A stretch of 64,000 nucleotides of DNA, from positions 1 through 64,000 of the forward strand of contig WBMZ01011774.1 of NCBI GenBank assembly GCA_013400975.1. The letters run 5' to 3'. This DNA is from Atrichornis clamosus (lineage: Eukaryota > Chordata > Aves > Passeriformes > Menuridae). Under the pieces are notes generated by a model. That model was not told the DNA's origin, searched no databases, and saw only the letters and a list, made by a program, of their open reading frames with translations. Shown piece after piece: positions 1 through 11,829 of this stretch (the first letter of the stretch is position 1; each line of letters starts with the position of its first letter). A program made the translations under genes and the position numbers.

Positions 1-1255
1 CCTTCCCCTTTCCCCTTCCCTTCTCCAGAGGAAGGCAGCTGATGGACAGCTCCAGAGAGTGAATTCCCTCCTGTCCTGTGGAGCAGCAGTTTGATTATGA
101 GCAGCAGAATTCCAGGCTTTTCCCTCACTAGCACACAAATGACCTTTCACTGGGGTCTGTGAGCCCACACACCGGCACTGAGAAATGCCACACTGGGAGA
201 GTTTCCTGGGGGGATCAATCAGGAATCCCTGCCTAATGTGTGAACATGAAAGGCAAAGAGCAGAGGTCCCCCCCTGTGAACTGTCCAGCAACCCAGCCTC
301 CAAGAGAGTACGTAACTGCTTTTGCATTTTACTTAAGAACAAGAGAAGGTGATCCATAAGATTCAGGCACCATAAAATGTCACCTGGAATGTTCAGTTCA
401 TCTCGTCCTGGCATGAGGTGCAGAGTGAAGCCCTTGCCACGTGCTACCGGCGACCATGGTGGCCTGGAGGAGCGGGGCTGCGACAGGGAATATCCCCTTG
501 GGAAGTGGCTCTGCCAGTTTTCACTTGAAAGAGGACGGGGAGGAGCAGACCACGGAACATCTGACATTTTTTTCCTGACTCTTTTGAATATGAGATACAC
601 CACCTCCAGTGAAAAGTCACCCTGCTTGTGTGACACACTTCCTGTCAGGAGAAGGTGACATGACTGTTTGACATTCAGGGCTACAAGGTTGCTGGGCTGT
701 AATCTCTAGTTAAAATTGAATCTTGTACATTGCTCCCTGACAGTATAGCCATACTCCTGACAATTATTTGGAGGCTACAGTATTTGGATTTTATTTTGCC
801 TTTTGAAGAGAAGGGTTACTGGGATTTATTGTTCATCACTGGTTGCAAATTAAAGGAGGGTAAACATTTGGGGTTTTTTCTTCTTTAATGATTAAGGCAG
901 CAGAGTCAAATCTTTGTGTTTTTCATTTTTCTTTTTAATAAAAGTAACCTGTAAATGCGGGAAGGAAGGAATTTTATGTCAACATACTTTTCAAAAATCC
1001 ACTGTGATGGAAGAAAGGACATTTTTGAGTTACCCATCGATTGCTAACTTGCTTGTTGCCATGATATAAGGAAGAGGAAAATGCTACACAGATGCCACAA
1101 CCTATAACAACAGGAGTAACAGGAAGATTTTAGACAGAAGGAAGGGAAGGTCATATTAGCTTAAGCAAACAGCCAAGGTAAAGAAATGGATTTAAACTTG
1201 AAGACCTGGTGTGTTGTTGCATTTGAGGTTATTTCCATTGTGTGATGGGTTCTGC
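1..1255. other. Unique non-coding sequence at left edge
   Basis: No gene is recognised. The first 30 bases are a pyrimidine tract of short C/T blocks. A GC-richer patch lies at about 380-660, containing a few CpGs and open frames on both strands of 64-93 codons that resemble no protein I know. The rest is AT-rich with no repeat family I can name. Confidence 0.5.
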
Positions 1256-1310
1256 ATACCTACCTATCTATTTATCTATCCATCTACCTAGCTAGCTAAC
1301 TAGCTATGTG
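1256..1310. repeat. Tetranucleotide microsatellite, CTAT/CTAG type
   Basis: An imperfect four-base periodicity runs through this stretch, first as ctat/ctac units and then as ctag/ctaa units. It is an ordinary degenerate microsatellite. Confidence 0.8.
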
Positions 1311-3470
1311 TCATATTCTTGTGGTATGAAATAAAATTTCTTATGAAGAGATTGTATGATTAACACCTTGGGTGCCACATGTTGCACATCTTTGCAGCTA
1401 TGAATTTTAATGGTTTGAGAAAGAAAGACCTTTGGGCCACTTTTATGAATTACTTGGACAGATTAGGAGATTTTCTGCATCACAACACATGCCTGTTCAA
1501 ATATTTGGGACCTGAGTATCTAAATCTTACAATAAGTTACAAAGGCTGGTAGAAACTGATGAGCCTTAATGTTCCTTGTCATACTGTATTTGACCCAGTA
1601 TTAGTATCTGGAACTTAACATCTATGAAAGTGAAATCCACATTTGTTTAAGTGGTAAATAATGAATGTTTTTTCTTGACTAGAGCTTTCCAAACATGCTA
1701 GTAAAGGCAATGCTCCAATGGTGTGTGTTTCAAACCTTGCAATGATGGGCAATATACATTAAAGAGCAGGAAACACTGAGCTTAAAGAGCAGCCTGAAGT
1801 CCTGGAGACATCCACAGAGGTAGCTTTTATGCCTTTATAACACTTGAGTGATTTCAATGAGAAATAAAGGAAGGAGAAATTACTCATTAAGGAAGCCACC
1901 ATGCAAAGAAGTCTGCTTTTAGTATGAAATATCCATAAGAAGCCTGTAAAAGCATTAGTCCAAATATACGGAAGTTCCAAATAAATGAAGAAGAAGGAAT
2001 GCTGGAAAACTTTTCCCTTGGTCCTAGTATTTATAAGAATCACAAGAAATAAATGTTAAAAAAACTCCTCAAATCGGTGCGAAGGCCTAAGAAGACTAAA
2101 TATCTCTTGAACACCATGAGTACCAAAATATCCCTCTCTCCTTCTTCCTGAGATCCATGAGAAAAAATTAAAGCTGAGAATTTCAGTTTTCTTGTCATCA
2201 CTGAACAAGCAATAAATGTTATGTGTGTCATGTGCCCTTGCAGATATTTGTTTTCCTATTATTACTTTTCTTATTAACTTCAAAATAAAGAACAGCCTCC
2301 CCTTTTCTTCCCATACTAAAATCTGCATTGCTTTGCAACAGAAATCAGTTATGTTTAGAATTATAAATGAAAAAAAGCATTGTCCAGATGTTTGAAAAGA
2401 TGCATCTGATGTCCTGGTCCCCGAAAAGGAATCCCAAGTATGGAAAAATGGTTTTCCTTTTAGGTTTTTTTGGGTTTTTTAAATGGCAATGAGGTGGCCT
2501 TTCCAAGGCAGGTTTTCATTGCTGTGCCAGTAGAGGCTTGTTCTTTTTTTTTCTCATATACATACAGCAATTAAATAAGTATTGATAGTGACATTTGAAT
2601 GCTGTATCTCTTTTCCTCAGCTGGAACTGTGCTGTCATTTCTTCCTGTGGATAGTTTTGTAGCAAACTGCTGAAAGCCATGTAAACTTTCTAATTTTCTT
2701 TGACACCAAGTCAGCAAGACTCATGAGCACACATGTACATTCTTCTTTTATAATGAAGCTAGCTTTTCCACTCACAGAACAATGAATTACCAAAATCAAC
2801 ATAATCTGAGGCACAAAACGATGTTAGCAGAACATCTTCTGCCTCACAAGGCATTGCTTTCTTTTTTTTTTTTTTTTTCACAAAAACTGCCAAGAAGTAA
2901 TTGATTTCTTGTTTCTTTAGTGTCTGTTCTATCAGCATAAATGAATATCAGGACATGCTTATAAAGTTTTGTGCCACCAGTGCACACATACCTATTGGTT
3001 TCATGCAAAAGGCACTTCTACACACACACTCACACACACAACATAATTCATCATGCTCAGAATTATTGCTTGAAATACAAGAATATTTCACTGGTAGAAA
3101 GATACGTTGGCTCTTTAAAATATATCAAAACGTGAAAATAAGCACCTGAACCTAATCTAGAAATGCAGTAGGAAGAGTTAGGTTCATAATTGTATTTTCT
3201 CTCCAAAAGTGGCTCTGTATTTTTGTAGATCCTATTAGGTGCCTCCCTGCACTTTTGGAACCTAAATGCAGCTGTAAATCTGACTGTCAAGCCTGACTTA
3301 CAAGAAGCCAAGAAACTGCCTCTTCTATTGCATAATTACTTCCACTCCAGGTCATGAATGGGGAAACACAGGTCCTAAATTTGCCATGGCTATAGGTTAA
3401 ACAAATCCCAGATTTTATGTCAGACATAGGTGATACTTTAAGATAAAATAAGGAATTCTGTTAGAGAAAG
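1311..3470. other. Unique AT-rich sequence with short simple repeats
   Basis: No coding or RNA gene is supported. It contains a G/T-rich tract at 2462-2480, a run of 17 T at 2862-2878 and an imperfect CA repeat at 3020-3042. Open frames of 60-94 codons occur on both strands, as expected by chance in AT-rich DNA. Confidence 0.5.
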
Positions 3471-3508
3471 CAAACCCAACCAAACCAAACCAACCAACCA
3501 ACCAAACA
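3471..3508 (-). repeat. CCAAA/CCAA simple repeat
   Basis: Alternating caaac and caac units form a short tract. On the minus strand it reads as GGTTT, the motif common in plus-strand tracts elsewhere in this window. It is one of few examples in this orientation. Confidence 0.75.
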
Positions 3509-3512
3509 CCTC

Positions 3513-4050
3513 ACAAAACAACAAAGAAATAATTTCAGCTAAGTGATAATATTTTTATAAATTCTTATCTGTCTATTCATCCACCTCTTTACAACCTCTT
3601 TTGAACTACCTGATAAAATGACGACAAAATATTCAAGTTCTATATTTTACAAAATATTTGGATAATAAAGGAAGTGAGAATGCCTTGTTTGTCCTTTGAG
3701 GGAGGAGAAACCATGCAAACTCTTATGAGATGTGAGAAAATCAGTGCTGAGATCCAAATGTTATTAATGTCTCATGTTCAGGAAAATCTTCAGTCAGAGC
3801 TCATCTCTTGTCAGACAGCCCAACAACATGCCACAAAACTGTGGGAAACCAAGCCTCACATGCTCCTTCACCAGGGGATGATATGTTTTTCAACTGTTTG
3901 AGGTTGTTCAAGACTGTTTCCAGATGTTTTCGGAGCAGACAGGGCAGTTAGAATCAATGTGGTTTTTCCTCTGCTTCTGTTCTGCACCTCAAGAAGGTTC
4001 TGCAAGGGTCCTTTCGAGTAGTATCATTTAAGATAATGTATTTGCCTGGC
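3513..4050. other. Unique sequence, no feature recognised
   Basis: Non-repetitive, moderately AT-rich sequence. A 75-codon open frame at 3674-3901 shows no recognisable domain and is most likely chance. Confidence 0.4.
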
Positions 4051-4075
4051 AAAAAAAAAAAAAAAAAAAAAAAAA
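4051..4075 (+). repeat. Poly-A run of 25
   Basis: An uninterrupted run of 25 A. It could be the tail of a processed retrocopy, but the 300 bases to its left match no gene or SINE I recognise and I see no flanking target-site duplication. A plain homopolymer is the safer call. Confidence 0.85.
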
Positions 4076-6895
4076 TTCATTATTTCCAGAGCAAATCAAT
4101 GTTTTTCTGTGCAATTGCTTTCCATGTTTATTCACTGGCTGTGATCCTAACTCCACTGGTGTCAAGGAAATGACTTCTATTTCTTGGGCCTCAGCTTGTC
4201 TGCCATGGAGTGGGACATTTCTCAAGGATACAGGCAGATCAGGACTGACTTTTAAACTAAGGTGGACATACACCTTTCAAAATCCCCCTTCATGCCACCA
4301 ACTGGGCAGGAGACTTTTCAAAGTGTTCCTGGATTAATTAACATTCAATGAAGGGTATTGATGTCTTTTTATCTATTCCTCTGAAATATTTTGATTCTTA
4401 AATCATTATGGCTCTGAGTTAGGATAAATATTGCACCTAACTTTAATCCCAGGTGGGTGAACTGTAAATCATGGTGCATCTGAATGAGGTTTTCTTGTTA
4501 TTGTTTTCTTTTCATATGCAGCTCAGTGTGCCTTTGAAGAACATCAATGGATTTCTTTGATTCTGGAGCAGCAGTACTCAAATACTCAATAGATGATTGA
4601 ATAGGATGGGTTGTAGGGAAAGGTTTGTCAGCAGCAGCCTCAAGCAAAATACAGAGATTATGCCACTAGTTTTCAATAGATTTTCTCTATCTGCTTCTAC
4701 GACACTAAATATTGGGGGTCTTGCATGTCAGTACGAATTTGACTTGTCTGTTTATCCATCACTTTTCAATATTTGATCTTTTGCAAAACTTTTCTCATTC
4801 TTGCTGGGCTCTGTCAGATTCAGTGCTTGTCATTTCAAGTCTGTTCAAATGTTCTTTATTGTCAGTCACACAGACACATCTCAAAACAGACCTGCACATA
4901 CACAAACACATGTAAAGTACTTATCTTCATCTGTTCATCAGATTTTACCAAAGGTTTTAGCAAAGGAGGAAAAAGAAGACCCGAACCTATCCTTTTCACC
5001 TCCTCCTGTTTCAACATATTGAAGGGACAAATGTTTTCCTGACCTCAAAAGACTCTTCACTTGTTTTGAAAAGGATAATTTTTTCAGCCTGTTCTACTTA
5101 AGCTTCTTTTTAGTTATTTGCAACTTCACAATCCCATTCACAAACTGTTGCCATGGTAAATAATTATATCACAGATGAATTGTGTATGCTCCCACTTCAT
5201 GGCTGGAAGAGAAATTGTAAAAGGAGAGGTGAGAATGAGAGAGGGAAAGAATCAAAATCCTCTAAAATTACAGGGGAGAGAGTTGAGAAATGATTACCTC
5301 CTCGTTAACATAATTAACTCCATGAATTATAAATTGGTATTAGAACTTCTGACAAAAGGAGTAATTATATTTACTCATGTAAAATTAAACAATACAAAAA
5401 AAATTAATGGGATTCACCAGAAGCTCTGTTAATATTATCATAAAATTCAGAGATCCAAATAGTTCAGATTTAGAAGTGATTTAAGCAGCATAAATTTTAG
5501 TGCTTCTTAGATTTGAATAGAGTGAACATGTTTCCTCAATGTTTTATAATCAAACTGTGGCACAAAGCACATAAACCCTCCAATTCTTCAGAAAAGGGAG
5601 CACTAATATGCAGAGGCAGCTGCATTCTTCCTAATCAGGGACTGCTCACAGGCAACTCTTTGTTTTTTTTGGGGAATTTGTGCACACACACAATGGATAC
5701 ACACACAAAACTATGCACAGTTACACACAGACTTCTCAGGAGAACCATAAATCCTGCAGTTCATCCCTGAACACTGGGAGAATAGGAACACAACAGATGC
5801 AGGCAAAAGGTAATCTAATCCATTGGTTTGTCTTTGGTATTACCACTCCTATATTTCCTTCAGTATAACGCACATCAACTTCATTAAACAGGATCTTGCT
5901 TTCTTAAATTTACAGATACAAAACCCATATTTGACATAGTTAGCCAGGCTGATTTGGTCTATCTGGAATAAGCTCTGCAGCAGATGGGATTGATGCTTTT
6001 GAAGATGTCCTCCTTCTTTTTTCTCTCTACTTAAAGGGTGCTTTTTTTATTTTTAATTTCACAATCCTATCTAATTTTCCTACCTTGTCTTCATATTGCA
6101 AACATCCAACTGCATCTTTTTTTTTTTTTTTTCTTTCAATAGCTTAAACACTTGTCCGTATCCCAATAATTTAATGCTTCACATTTGCTACCTGGGTTAT
6201 TTATTTGTTTATATATCCCCCCATCCTCTTATACATTTGTTTGTTTGTTCATTTTCCTTATTTCTTTCCCAGCAGGCAGCACTCGTGCAAGCCTACAGGC
6301 GCTGTGATGCACCACTCATGGATCTTCCACCATAAGCCTGTAAAGTTGGCACAAGGTCTCTGGAGCTAAGGAGTTTGGTGCACTGAGCAGTAGCCAGTGT
6401 GACTGGCTCCACGCAAGGGGAGAAGTTTTCAGAGGTGGTACCACGTGCTGGTGTTAGGGCAGTTGCCCATTTTAATTGTTCACGGGTGCGGTATTTACCC
6501 AGTTTACAAAGTTCTTCTCTAATCACAACACCACCAACGTGTCCACGGTCTCTTTAGTTCAGAAACCCAGATGTCTTCAACCTTGAATGAATGTTCAGTT
6601 TTGCAGCCGTATACACAGCCCGCCCCACACCTCCCACGACAAATTATACTCATGGACTATGTTTAAATTTCAACAGCATTTTGTATCCTGTATGAGTCTG
6701 TCATTCCCCTCCTTGATCAGACACACAGAAAAGAGTAGTCATTTCACCCAAGACTTGTCTGCATTTAGTATTTCACCCAGGGCATTAATTTCAATTTTCA
6801 TGTTTCTACGCTATTTTTCCCCCCTGCTCTCTCGTTCTCTCTCACAACTTTGTATATGACAAAAACCTTACCTGCCAACTGTTGGGAAAAAAATG
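4076..6895. other. Unique AT-rich sequence
   Basis: No gene is supported. The stretch at about 5160-5420 is rich in TAAT/ATTA cores and may be regulatory. A CA-rich patch lies at 5683-5727, a run of 16 T at 6117-6132 and a short TTTG repeat at 6236-6250. A GC-richer segment at 6280-6540 is unrecognised. Confidence 0.45.
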
Positions 6896-6899
6896 TGAT

Positions 6900-7440
6900 T
6901 TCTATTGAATAGTGCACTTTGGAATGAAAGAAAACATTGTATAAACGAGGCTGAGGAACTCATTCACCTGTGCCTATATTACTGTGAAATCAATTATGCA
7001 GGGCTCTTTCGAAAGTTACTGATTGTAGCAAATTGAATGGCCTCCATTTCAGCATAATTTGGAGAGGTTGATGTAATCAGAGACCTTACACCATGGTGAG
7101 ATACAAGATTCGTGATATTCAGATGGGAAAAAGGCGACAATGGTTAAGCTTATTCTGCACTCTCTGCTTACTGGCTGTAATGCTTTCATAAGTACAAATG
7201 GAATGGTTTTGATGAAGGCAGAGATGGTTCTAAGGGGCAGGAAAAGGGGAGAAGAAGAGAGAGGAGAGGGGGGGAAAAAATCCCAACAAACCTCTATCAG
7301 GTTGTTTGAAATCAAGGTACTGTACTGTTAAGCGAGGCAGCAGCGGAATCTAATCCTGAGCATAATTGGTTGCAAATGAAACACTTTAATATCAAATCTT
7401 GAGTTGTGCCCTGGAGCTGCAGTTCAGGTTTGCATGAGCT
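6900..7440. other. Candidate conserved non-coding element
   Basis: This stretch is free of recognisable repeats apart from a purine tract (about 7220-7280). It has the texture of vertebrate enhancers: a mixture of TAAT/ATTA cores, an AAGCTTATT motif, CAATTA, GCAAAT and a CAGCTG-like site, with no long open frame. The call rests on sequence texture only. A cross-species alignment is needed to confirm it. Confidence 0.25.
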
Positions 7441-7444
7441 ACGT

Positions 7445-10335
7445 GTAAGTGGAGGTAAAATGTGTCTTTCCTTTCTCTCTTTTTCCTTTTGCAAATTTAC
7501 ATTCTGTTTCTATCTGTTGGAAATTTGTGGGGCAAAGTAATGGTTCTTCAGTTTATATGCCAAAATATTCTGCCTTTAGAAGTTCTGTACCTCAAAAAAT
7601 AATCACATACAAATCAATTCAATTCAATAACAACAAAAATAAGCAGATTTCCCAAAAAATCCATCTTAAAATGTCAGCCTGTCACTCTGTGTTCTGTGAA
7701 GTGAATAGGTTTATTAAACTTATCATGATATTATATAATTACATTTTATTTGTACTGTCAATCTTTTGGATAAGACAGAAAGTGGAAGAAAACCTGGAAA
7801 AGAGGGAAGAATATCAGCACTTTGACTTCTTAATATCTCCATGTTCTAGAAAACTTAACAAAACTAATATGGAGGTGAACTTCATTTTAGACTTACCTCT
7901 CCTTACAAAATGAAATTACACCAATTACATCCTCCAAGAATATCTTTTTGGAGAGGGAAAATAAAAGAGTTCATTCTTGCAGTAAAATCTTCAGTGAACA
8001 GTTCAAATCACTTTGTACTCTGTTCAGGACATTTAAGTAGGGATCCCACAGTGCCTCTTGTCACTTTAAAGGATGTGATCTCTGCCTTTGCTCTCCCAGT
8101 CTGTAAATTACAAATAATAACACTTCCTTCATCTGGAGTAATTATCTGTATTGCAAATTTTTTTCTTTTTTTTTTTTTTAACATAGGAAGTAGACCATAA
8201 CATTTCCATGCAAAATACAGAGCACTTTGTGGCACACCCCTTTCCTTGTTGCTCAGTCCATAATCTATACTTCAATAAGTGAAACTCTCATTTCTAGATT
8301 TTCCCATTTACAGCACTAAGCAGCTTTTTAGTTTTTTCAGACTTAATAGAATTTGAGTATAAAAGCAGTAAAATTTTCATAGACAATATGCAATATCAAC
8401 TTAAGCACATTTTTCGTTTTTTTCCCTATGTTTATGCTTATTTCTAAAGAAGTAAAAGCAAACAGAAAAAGTTAAGCTTTTTTTTTTTTAAGTTATCTGT
8501 AAACTGTAAACCTGTATCTCACAGATTTATGTTACTTCAGAAGTTTGTCCATGCAGCTCTCTACAGTGGCCTTAGATTTCAACTGCTGTGATTTTGGTAC
8601 CCAGCTCTTTCCTAAAAACCAACAAGCTATGGAGCTCATGACTGATAAAAACCTGAAATCCTGGGCCTTAACACAGAAAGGCTCACCAAATAAGTTCCAA
8701 GTGACCAGAAGTTCATAATATTTACCATAGGATACATATTGACTCAGTTACATTTACCATAGGCCATAACAGAGCTTTTGTACATTAATTTTCACACCTA
8801 CAGAAAAAGAAAAATTGACTTCTTTCTGGACAATTTCAGATTCTTTCTTTGCATGATAAATTTGCTCTGTGGTACAGGTGACTGCAAGGATAAAATATTA
8901 AGAAATGTGAATTGTGTATATTTAATACAGCATGCACCCCTGACTATAGATTTCATACAAGATGTAAAAAGAATTAAAGCATGGAATCATTACTTATTCT
9001 TGCCTGAGATTCTATGCAAAGGTAACTAAAAGATAGCAGGCTGATATCATTGGAGAGCTTGACAGAAAAGAGCCACAGCATCCTCCATATTCTTTATATG
9101 TAGAAACAAGAAAACTTAATCTGTTGTTTATTCAGACCCTTTACATTTTAAATTATACAACTGTAGATATTTACTCCCAATAGGTATTTTCTGGAAACTA
9201 TGGCAATCCTATGGATGAAGTTCCCTAAAACACACCCTGTGTCACCATAAGCTAACCAGCAGCTTGCTGCCACAATGGCATTTCAGTACCATTATAAAGA
9301 ATCGATTAATAGAAATATAGAATTCATTCAAATGTAGACTACTCAGTAAAGCACCTAAAGCAAACTTCTAAATTTCTAAGGACATTGACATGGAAATTGT
9401 ATTATTCTGCTTGAGAGCTGAAGAAGTATTCACACGTTCAAAATAATATGTACTGCACAAGTTGGTCAAATATATATTTTGCCTATTCCTACAAACACTG
9501 CTTTCCCTCAGCTGTTGAAGGTCATTTCTACTTGCAGCTGTCTTCTTGTCTCCTTAGCTAAATAGCTAAATTCTCTTCCAAATATCTCAAAACACAGCCT
9601 GCTTTATTTTGCTCTTCAATTTCCCTCAGTAAAGAGACAAAACCAGAAAGCTGCCTGTATCTTTCAGCTACAGCTTGTTCTCCAGCTTTGCCCTTAGTGC
9701 TCACTGCATGTGAGGGAAAGAGAAAAGGAAAAGGTTACAGCCTCACTCGGCAATTACATACAACACATACAGTCGAATGGCAGCTGGACAATGAGCCAGC
9801 TACAATACAGAATTCCTATTAACTTCTTCAGCCCATAAACCTGGAGTAATTCACACAGTTCAGAAGAGGAGCAACAGCTAAGCCACCCATCCCTACTGGC
9901 TGAAAGATTTCTTGGAAAAAGTTTATCTTTTACCTGAATTTCACTCTGCTGTTCATGTGAAAGAGATGGAGTCAGAGGTCAGGAAAAGGAAAAAAAAAAA
10001 AACCAACATCCTGCTTTAAAATTTTACAAGGGGGGAAATTAATATAAAACAAGGGGAAAAAATACAATTCACTGCAAAGAGAAGCATGTCTCTTGAAAAT
10101 AGATATCTCCAAGCTCATAAACAGTGAGGCCAATGGTCATGAACATAGCAGATGTTTATTGCCTCTTACACCCTCTGCTACTTTGGGATAATCACTTAAA
10201 TATCACCAAATCCAGTTTGAATTTAAATTAACTTCATATTTTCTTTCATGATTATTTCATTAAAAAAATTCATATGATTAGGCAATTAAACAGAAAGGGA
10301 GAAGGAAAAAAAAAAAGAAAAAGGGAAAAAAACAG
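7445..10335. other. Unique AT-rich sequence
   Basis: No gene is supported. It holds the longest open frame outside any repeat (7449-7913, 154 codons), which lacks a recognisable domain, is rich in K, N, I and F as expected of AT-rich DNA, and is judged to be chance. T-rich (8158-8180) and A-rich (9990-10003, 10305-10331) runs are present. Confidence 0.45.
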
Positions 10336-10339
10336 TAGG

Positions 10340-10620
10340 AGAGAAATAGCCTTTAATATTTTCAATTAAGATGCAGTGCCACCAATAAAAGAGGCTTACA
10401 TTTTCATTTTATGGGTACCTATGGAGAGCATTATGACACAAATGACTCAGAGCAAGGTAATCATTTCAAAATATATTGTAGTGGAGGACTGTAAACAGTG
10501 CAGTGTATTAGCTTAGATGGCATGTGATGAAAATATCAAGTTTCCAGAAGTGCATTCAGCGCTGGTTTCAATATTTCTTAGGGCATGCGTTTGCACTGCA
10601 TGTCTTCTTTTATGGGAGCC
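10340..10620. other. Candidate conserved non-coding element
   Basis: Repeat-free sequence containing an AP-1-like TGACTCA core (in atgactcagag, about 10442), several ATTA/TAAT cores and a TGCATG-rich end. It immediately precedes the GC-rich flank of the LTR. The evidence is texture only. Confidence 0.22.
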
Positions 10621-10624
10621 GAGG

Positions 10625-10815
10625 CACTGTCCTTACAAAGCTCACTGCTGTGGTGGAGTCTGCTCCTTGAGCTGTGCTTGAGGGTCATGCCGGCTCTTTA
10701 ACTCTACCCAGAGATACAACAGGCCGAGGCACCAAGCTGTGGAAGAGGTTACCAGCTCTGCAGAACCCCATGGAATCACTTTGTGTTGGTCTAATCGACC
10801 CAGGGACAAAGTGGG
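10625..10815. other. Unrecognised flank of the LTR
   Basis: GC-richer than the neighbouring DNA. If the adjacent minus-strand LTR were a 5' LTR, the primer-binding site would lie just left of 10816 on the minus strand, but no clear tRNA-complementary site beginning TGG is seen there. A solo LTR is therefore favoured, and this stretch remains unexplained. Confidence 0.3.
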
Positions 10816-10990
10816 TGTGGTGGTCTGACCCTGGCTGGGTGCCAGGCTCCCACCAAAGCTGCTCTGTCACTCCACTCCTCAGCGGGACAGGGGAGAGACA
10901 GTATAACAAAAACCTCGTGGGTCAAGGGGGAAGTCACTCACCAGTTACTGTCTTAGGCAAAACGGACTCGACTTGGGGAAATGAGTTTAA

Positions 10991-10996
10991 TTTATT
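10991..10996 (-). terminator. LTR polyadenylation signal AATAAA
   Basis: The plus strand reads tttatt, giving a perfect AATAAA on the minus strand downstream of the TATA-like element in the LTR. The position fits the end of the R region. Confidence 0.55.
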
Positions 10997-11212
10997 GCCA
11001 TCAAATAAGAGTAGGATAACGGGAATAAAGCCAATTCTAAAAACACCTCCCCCCCGCCCCCCTTCTTCCTGGGCTCAACATCATTTCTGGTTTTCTCAGC
11101 CTCCTCCCACCCAGCAGCACAGGGGGACAGGGAATGGGACTGTGGTCAGCTCATCACACATTGTCTCTGCCACTTCTTCCTCAACAGGGGATGGACTCCT
11201 CACACCCTTCCC

Positions 11213-11460
11213 CTGCTCCAGCGTGGGGTCCCTTCCATGGGAGACAGTCCTACAGGAACTGCTCCAGAGTGAGTCCTTCCACGGGGTCACCAGTCCTGCC
11301 AGCAAACCTGCTCCAGCCTGAGGTCTTCTCTCCACAGGGCCACAGGTCCTGCCAGGACCCTGCTCCAGCACAGGCTTCCCATGGGGTCACAGCCTCCTTG
11401 GGGCATCCCCCTGCTCCAGCGAGGGCTCCCCCAGGGGCTGCAGGGGGATCTCTGCTCCCA
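11213..11460 (-). repeat. Imperfect tandem units of about 50 bp in the LTR
   Basis: The core ctgctccag recurs at 11213, 11259, 11308, 11360 and 11411, at spacings of 46, 49, 52 and 51 bases. Each is followed by a GTC/CCC-rich stretch. The array lies upstream of (minus strand: downstream of) the TATA-like element and is part of the known architecture of this LTR type. Confidence 0.75.
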
Positions 11461-11640
11461 GTGCCCTCCCAGGGGCACAGCTGGCTCTCCATGGGCTGCC
11501 CCACGGGCTGCAGGGGAACCTCAGCTCCAGAGCCTGGAGCAGCTCCTGCCCCTCTTTTCCACTGACCTGCGCGTCTGCAGAGCTGTTCCTTTCACACATC
11601 CTCATTACTCAGCCGGCTGCTCTTCATCAGTTTCTAGTTG

Positions 11641-11655
11641 TTCTAAATACATTAT
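11641..11655 (-). promoter_or_regulatory. LTR TATA-like promoter element
   Basis: The minus strand reads CTATAATGTATTTAG here, in an AT-rich island within the GC-rich LTR and at the position where I expect the core promoter of this LTR type. Activity today is unknown. Confidence 0.4.
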
Positions 11656-11829
11656 AGCAGAAATTCTACCACTGTCACTGATGGGTTCTGCCTTGACCAG
11701 CGTTGTGTCCATCCTGGAGCTGGCTGCCTCTGGCTCCCTGAGATATAGGGGAGGATTCCAGCAGCTTCTCACAGCGGCCGCTCCTGCAGCCCCTCTGCTA
11801 CCAAAACCTTACTGTGCAAAAAAAATACA

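Larger units (their letters stand above)
10816..11829 (-). mobile_element. Avian ERV long terminal repeat, about 1 kb, probably solo
   Basis: The segment is bounded by TG...CA. On the plus strand it starts with tgtggtggtctgaccctgg, a terminus I recognise from a GC-rich LTR family widespread in birds. On the minus strand it starts TGTATT. Orientation is set by a TATA-like element (about 11641-11655) followed downstream by an AATAAA signal (10991-10996), both on the minus strand. It contains tandem units of about 50 bp. No obvious target-site duplication, primer-binding site or internal gag/pol sequence adjoins it, so it is probably a solo LTR left by recombination. Open frames of up to 215 codons overlap it on both strands and are by-products of its GC-rich composition, not genes. 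Confidence 0.8.

Noticed and set aside
4051..4075. Processed pseudogene or SINE suggested by the poly-A run
   Set aside because: No gene-like or tRNA-like sequence precedes it and no flanking duplication was seen.
7449..7913. 154-codon plus-strand open frame, longest outside a recognised repeat
   Set aside because: No domain, AT-driven composition (K, N, I, F), no promoter or splice context, and the surrounding DNA is ordinary.
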